Both the position numbers and the translations under genes were made by a program. The notes under the pieces are model-generated. The model saw only the letters and a program-made list of their open reading frames with translations. It ran no database searches and had not been told where the DNA came from. Positions 63,434 through 64,000 of a stretch of DNA of 64,000 nucleotides are shown piece by piece. The stretch is from Virgibacillus indicus (GTDB lineage: Bacteria > Bacillota > Bacilli > Bacillales > Amphibacillaceae): the NCBI RefSeq assembly GCF_002266285.1, contig NZ_NPMS01000005.1, forward strand, positions 62,001 to 126,000. The letters run 5' to 3'. The number at the start of each line of letters is the position of its first letter. The first letter of the stretch is position 1.

Positions 63434-64000
63434 TTATTCTTTAACAGACCCGCTCGTCAAACCGGAAACAATCCGTTTCTGGAAAAACAGCACCAATATA
63501 ACAATCGGAATTGTCACAATCACTGTTGCTGCGGAAATGTCGCCCCATGGAACCGAATATTGACTCTGGTACATGGAAATTCCAACAGGCACTGTTCTCC
63601 ACATATCATCACTATTGATTGTCAGCGCAAATAAGTACTCATTCCATGCGGCAATAAATACAAGGATTCCTGTAGTAAACACTCCAGGCGCTGCCAATGG
63701 AAAGATGATTTTCCGGAATGTCTGAAACGGACTTGCTCCATCCAGCTTGGCGGATTCCTCCAGTTCAAACGGTATTTTTTTGAAAAATGTTGCCAAAATC
63801 CAGATCGCCAGCGGAAGACTGATGGTAATATACGGAATCACCAGCCCCATATAGCTGTTACGCAGACCAAGACCTGTCACCAGGTTGAACATTGGTGAAA
63901 TGATTGCAATTTGCGGGAACATCGATGCCGCCAGCACAAGTCCCAGGATCAGTCCTTTACCTTTGATTGGCAGCCTGGTCACTGCATAGGCTGTAAATGA
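63434..64000 (-). CDS. Carbohydrate ABC permease (CUT1, MalG type), 5' end beyond the window
   Basis: Partial: the C-terminal 188 or so residues of a MalG-type permease, with the frame still open at 64000 (..SFTAYAVTRLP). EAA motif EESAKLDGASPFQTFRKIIFPLAAPGV (about 78-104 of the visible part). Heads the Gfo/ThuA cluster and presumably imports its sugar. No binding protein is visible here. Confidence 0.92.
   Translation of the reverse strand, partial: SFTAYAVTRLPIKGKGLILGLVLAASMFPQIAIISPMFNLVTGLGLRNSYMGLVIPYITISLPLAIWILATFFKKIPFELEESAKLDGASPFQTFRKIIFPLAAPGVFTTGILVFIAAWNEYLFALTINSDDMWRTVPVGISMYQSQYSVPWGDISAATVIVTIPIVILVLFFQKRIVSGLTSGSVKE

Overview
The window reads as a chromosomal segment of a low-GC, spore-former-type Firmicute of the Bacillaceae (Oceanobacillus/Virgibacillus/Gracilibacillus-like, probably salt-loving). 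This rests on AGGAGG-type ribosome sites, sigma-A promoters, CcpA (cre)-like sites, Lpl/Yes-type sugar ABC genes, class-II GalT, YesL-family proteins, and intergenic repeat families that I recognise as common in Bacillaceae. There is no phage, CRISPR, rRNA or tRNA. It is a carbohydrate-catabolism island, almost all of it intracellular enzymes plus ABC importers.

Layout. 1-9.1 kb (minus): DapA-family aldolase, enolase-superfamily sugar-acid dehydratase, YesL-type membrane protein, two formylglycine sulfatases flanking a GH4 glycosidase, a short-chain dehydrogenase, and a LacI regulator; together a plausible route for a sulfated or acidic sugar. 9.2-13.2 kb (plus): galK-galE-galT. 13.8-23.9 kb (minus): an Lpl-type ABC importer followed by YesL, HAD phosphatase, GDPD phosphodiesterase, MgtC-like protein, two Gfo/Idh/MocA oxidoreductases, a degenerate Gfo-like protein and a PhnP-like phosphodiesterase. 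24-36.5 kb (minus): another Gfo oxidoreductase, a 1350-residue secreted phosphoesterase with lamin-tail, Fn3 and FIMAH domains, a TarJ-like dehydrogenase, a second GDPD, a third sulfatase and a membrane AraC regulator. 36.7-41 kb: galT relic, galM, ROK repressor, EamA exporter. 41-55 kb: an epimerase-like protein and a xylan/xylose utilisation locus (two acetylxylan esterases, xylB, xylA, ABC importer, xylR, GH43 xylosidase). 55.1-56.6 kb: a solitary TnpB element. 56.7-64 kb (minus): a sugar isomerase-like TIM barrel, four Gfo oxidoreductases, a ThuA-like protein and the end of an ABC permease.

How it works together. Xylan fragments would be imported by the 48-51 kb ABC system, deacetylated, cut by the GH43 enzyme, isomerised by XylA and phosphorylated by XylB. 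Two matching operators coincide with the -35 regions of xylA and the binding-protein gene, as expected for XylR. Galactose enters through galM, galK, galT and galE. A perfect palindrome at the galK start site recurs in the leader of the ROK gene, suggesting that ROK protein controls galKET and itself.

Most unusual structure. Three intergenic arrays (13.55, 39.52 and 60.84 kb) share one architecture: 10-bp cores every 21 bp (10-bp core plus 11-bp variable spacer), arranged head-to-head around a 21-bp centre. Two of them are exactly 188 bp long with five forward and four reverse cores. Their cores are variants of AGTYGMGMGA. A separate minisatellite has an exact 52-bp period (seven units at 51.67 kb) with a decayed two-unit relative at 57.84 kb. 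Also notable are a TnpB gene whose promoter spacer contains a LexA-like box, a galT remnant fused upstream of galM, and two genes whose only well-placed start codon is AUU.
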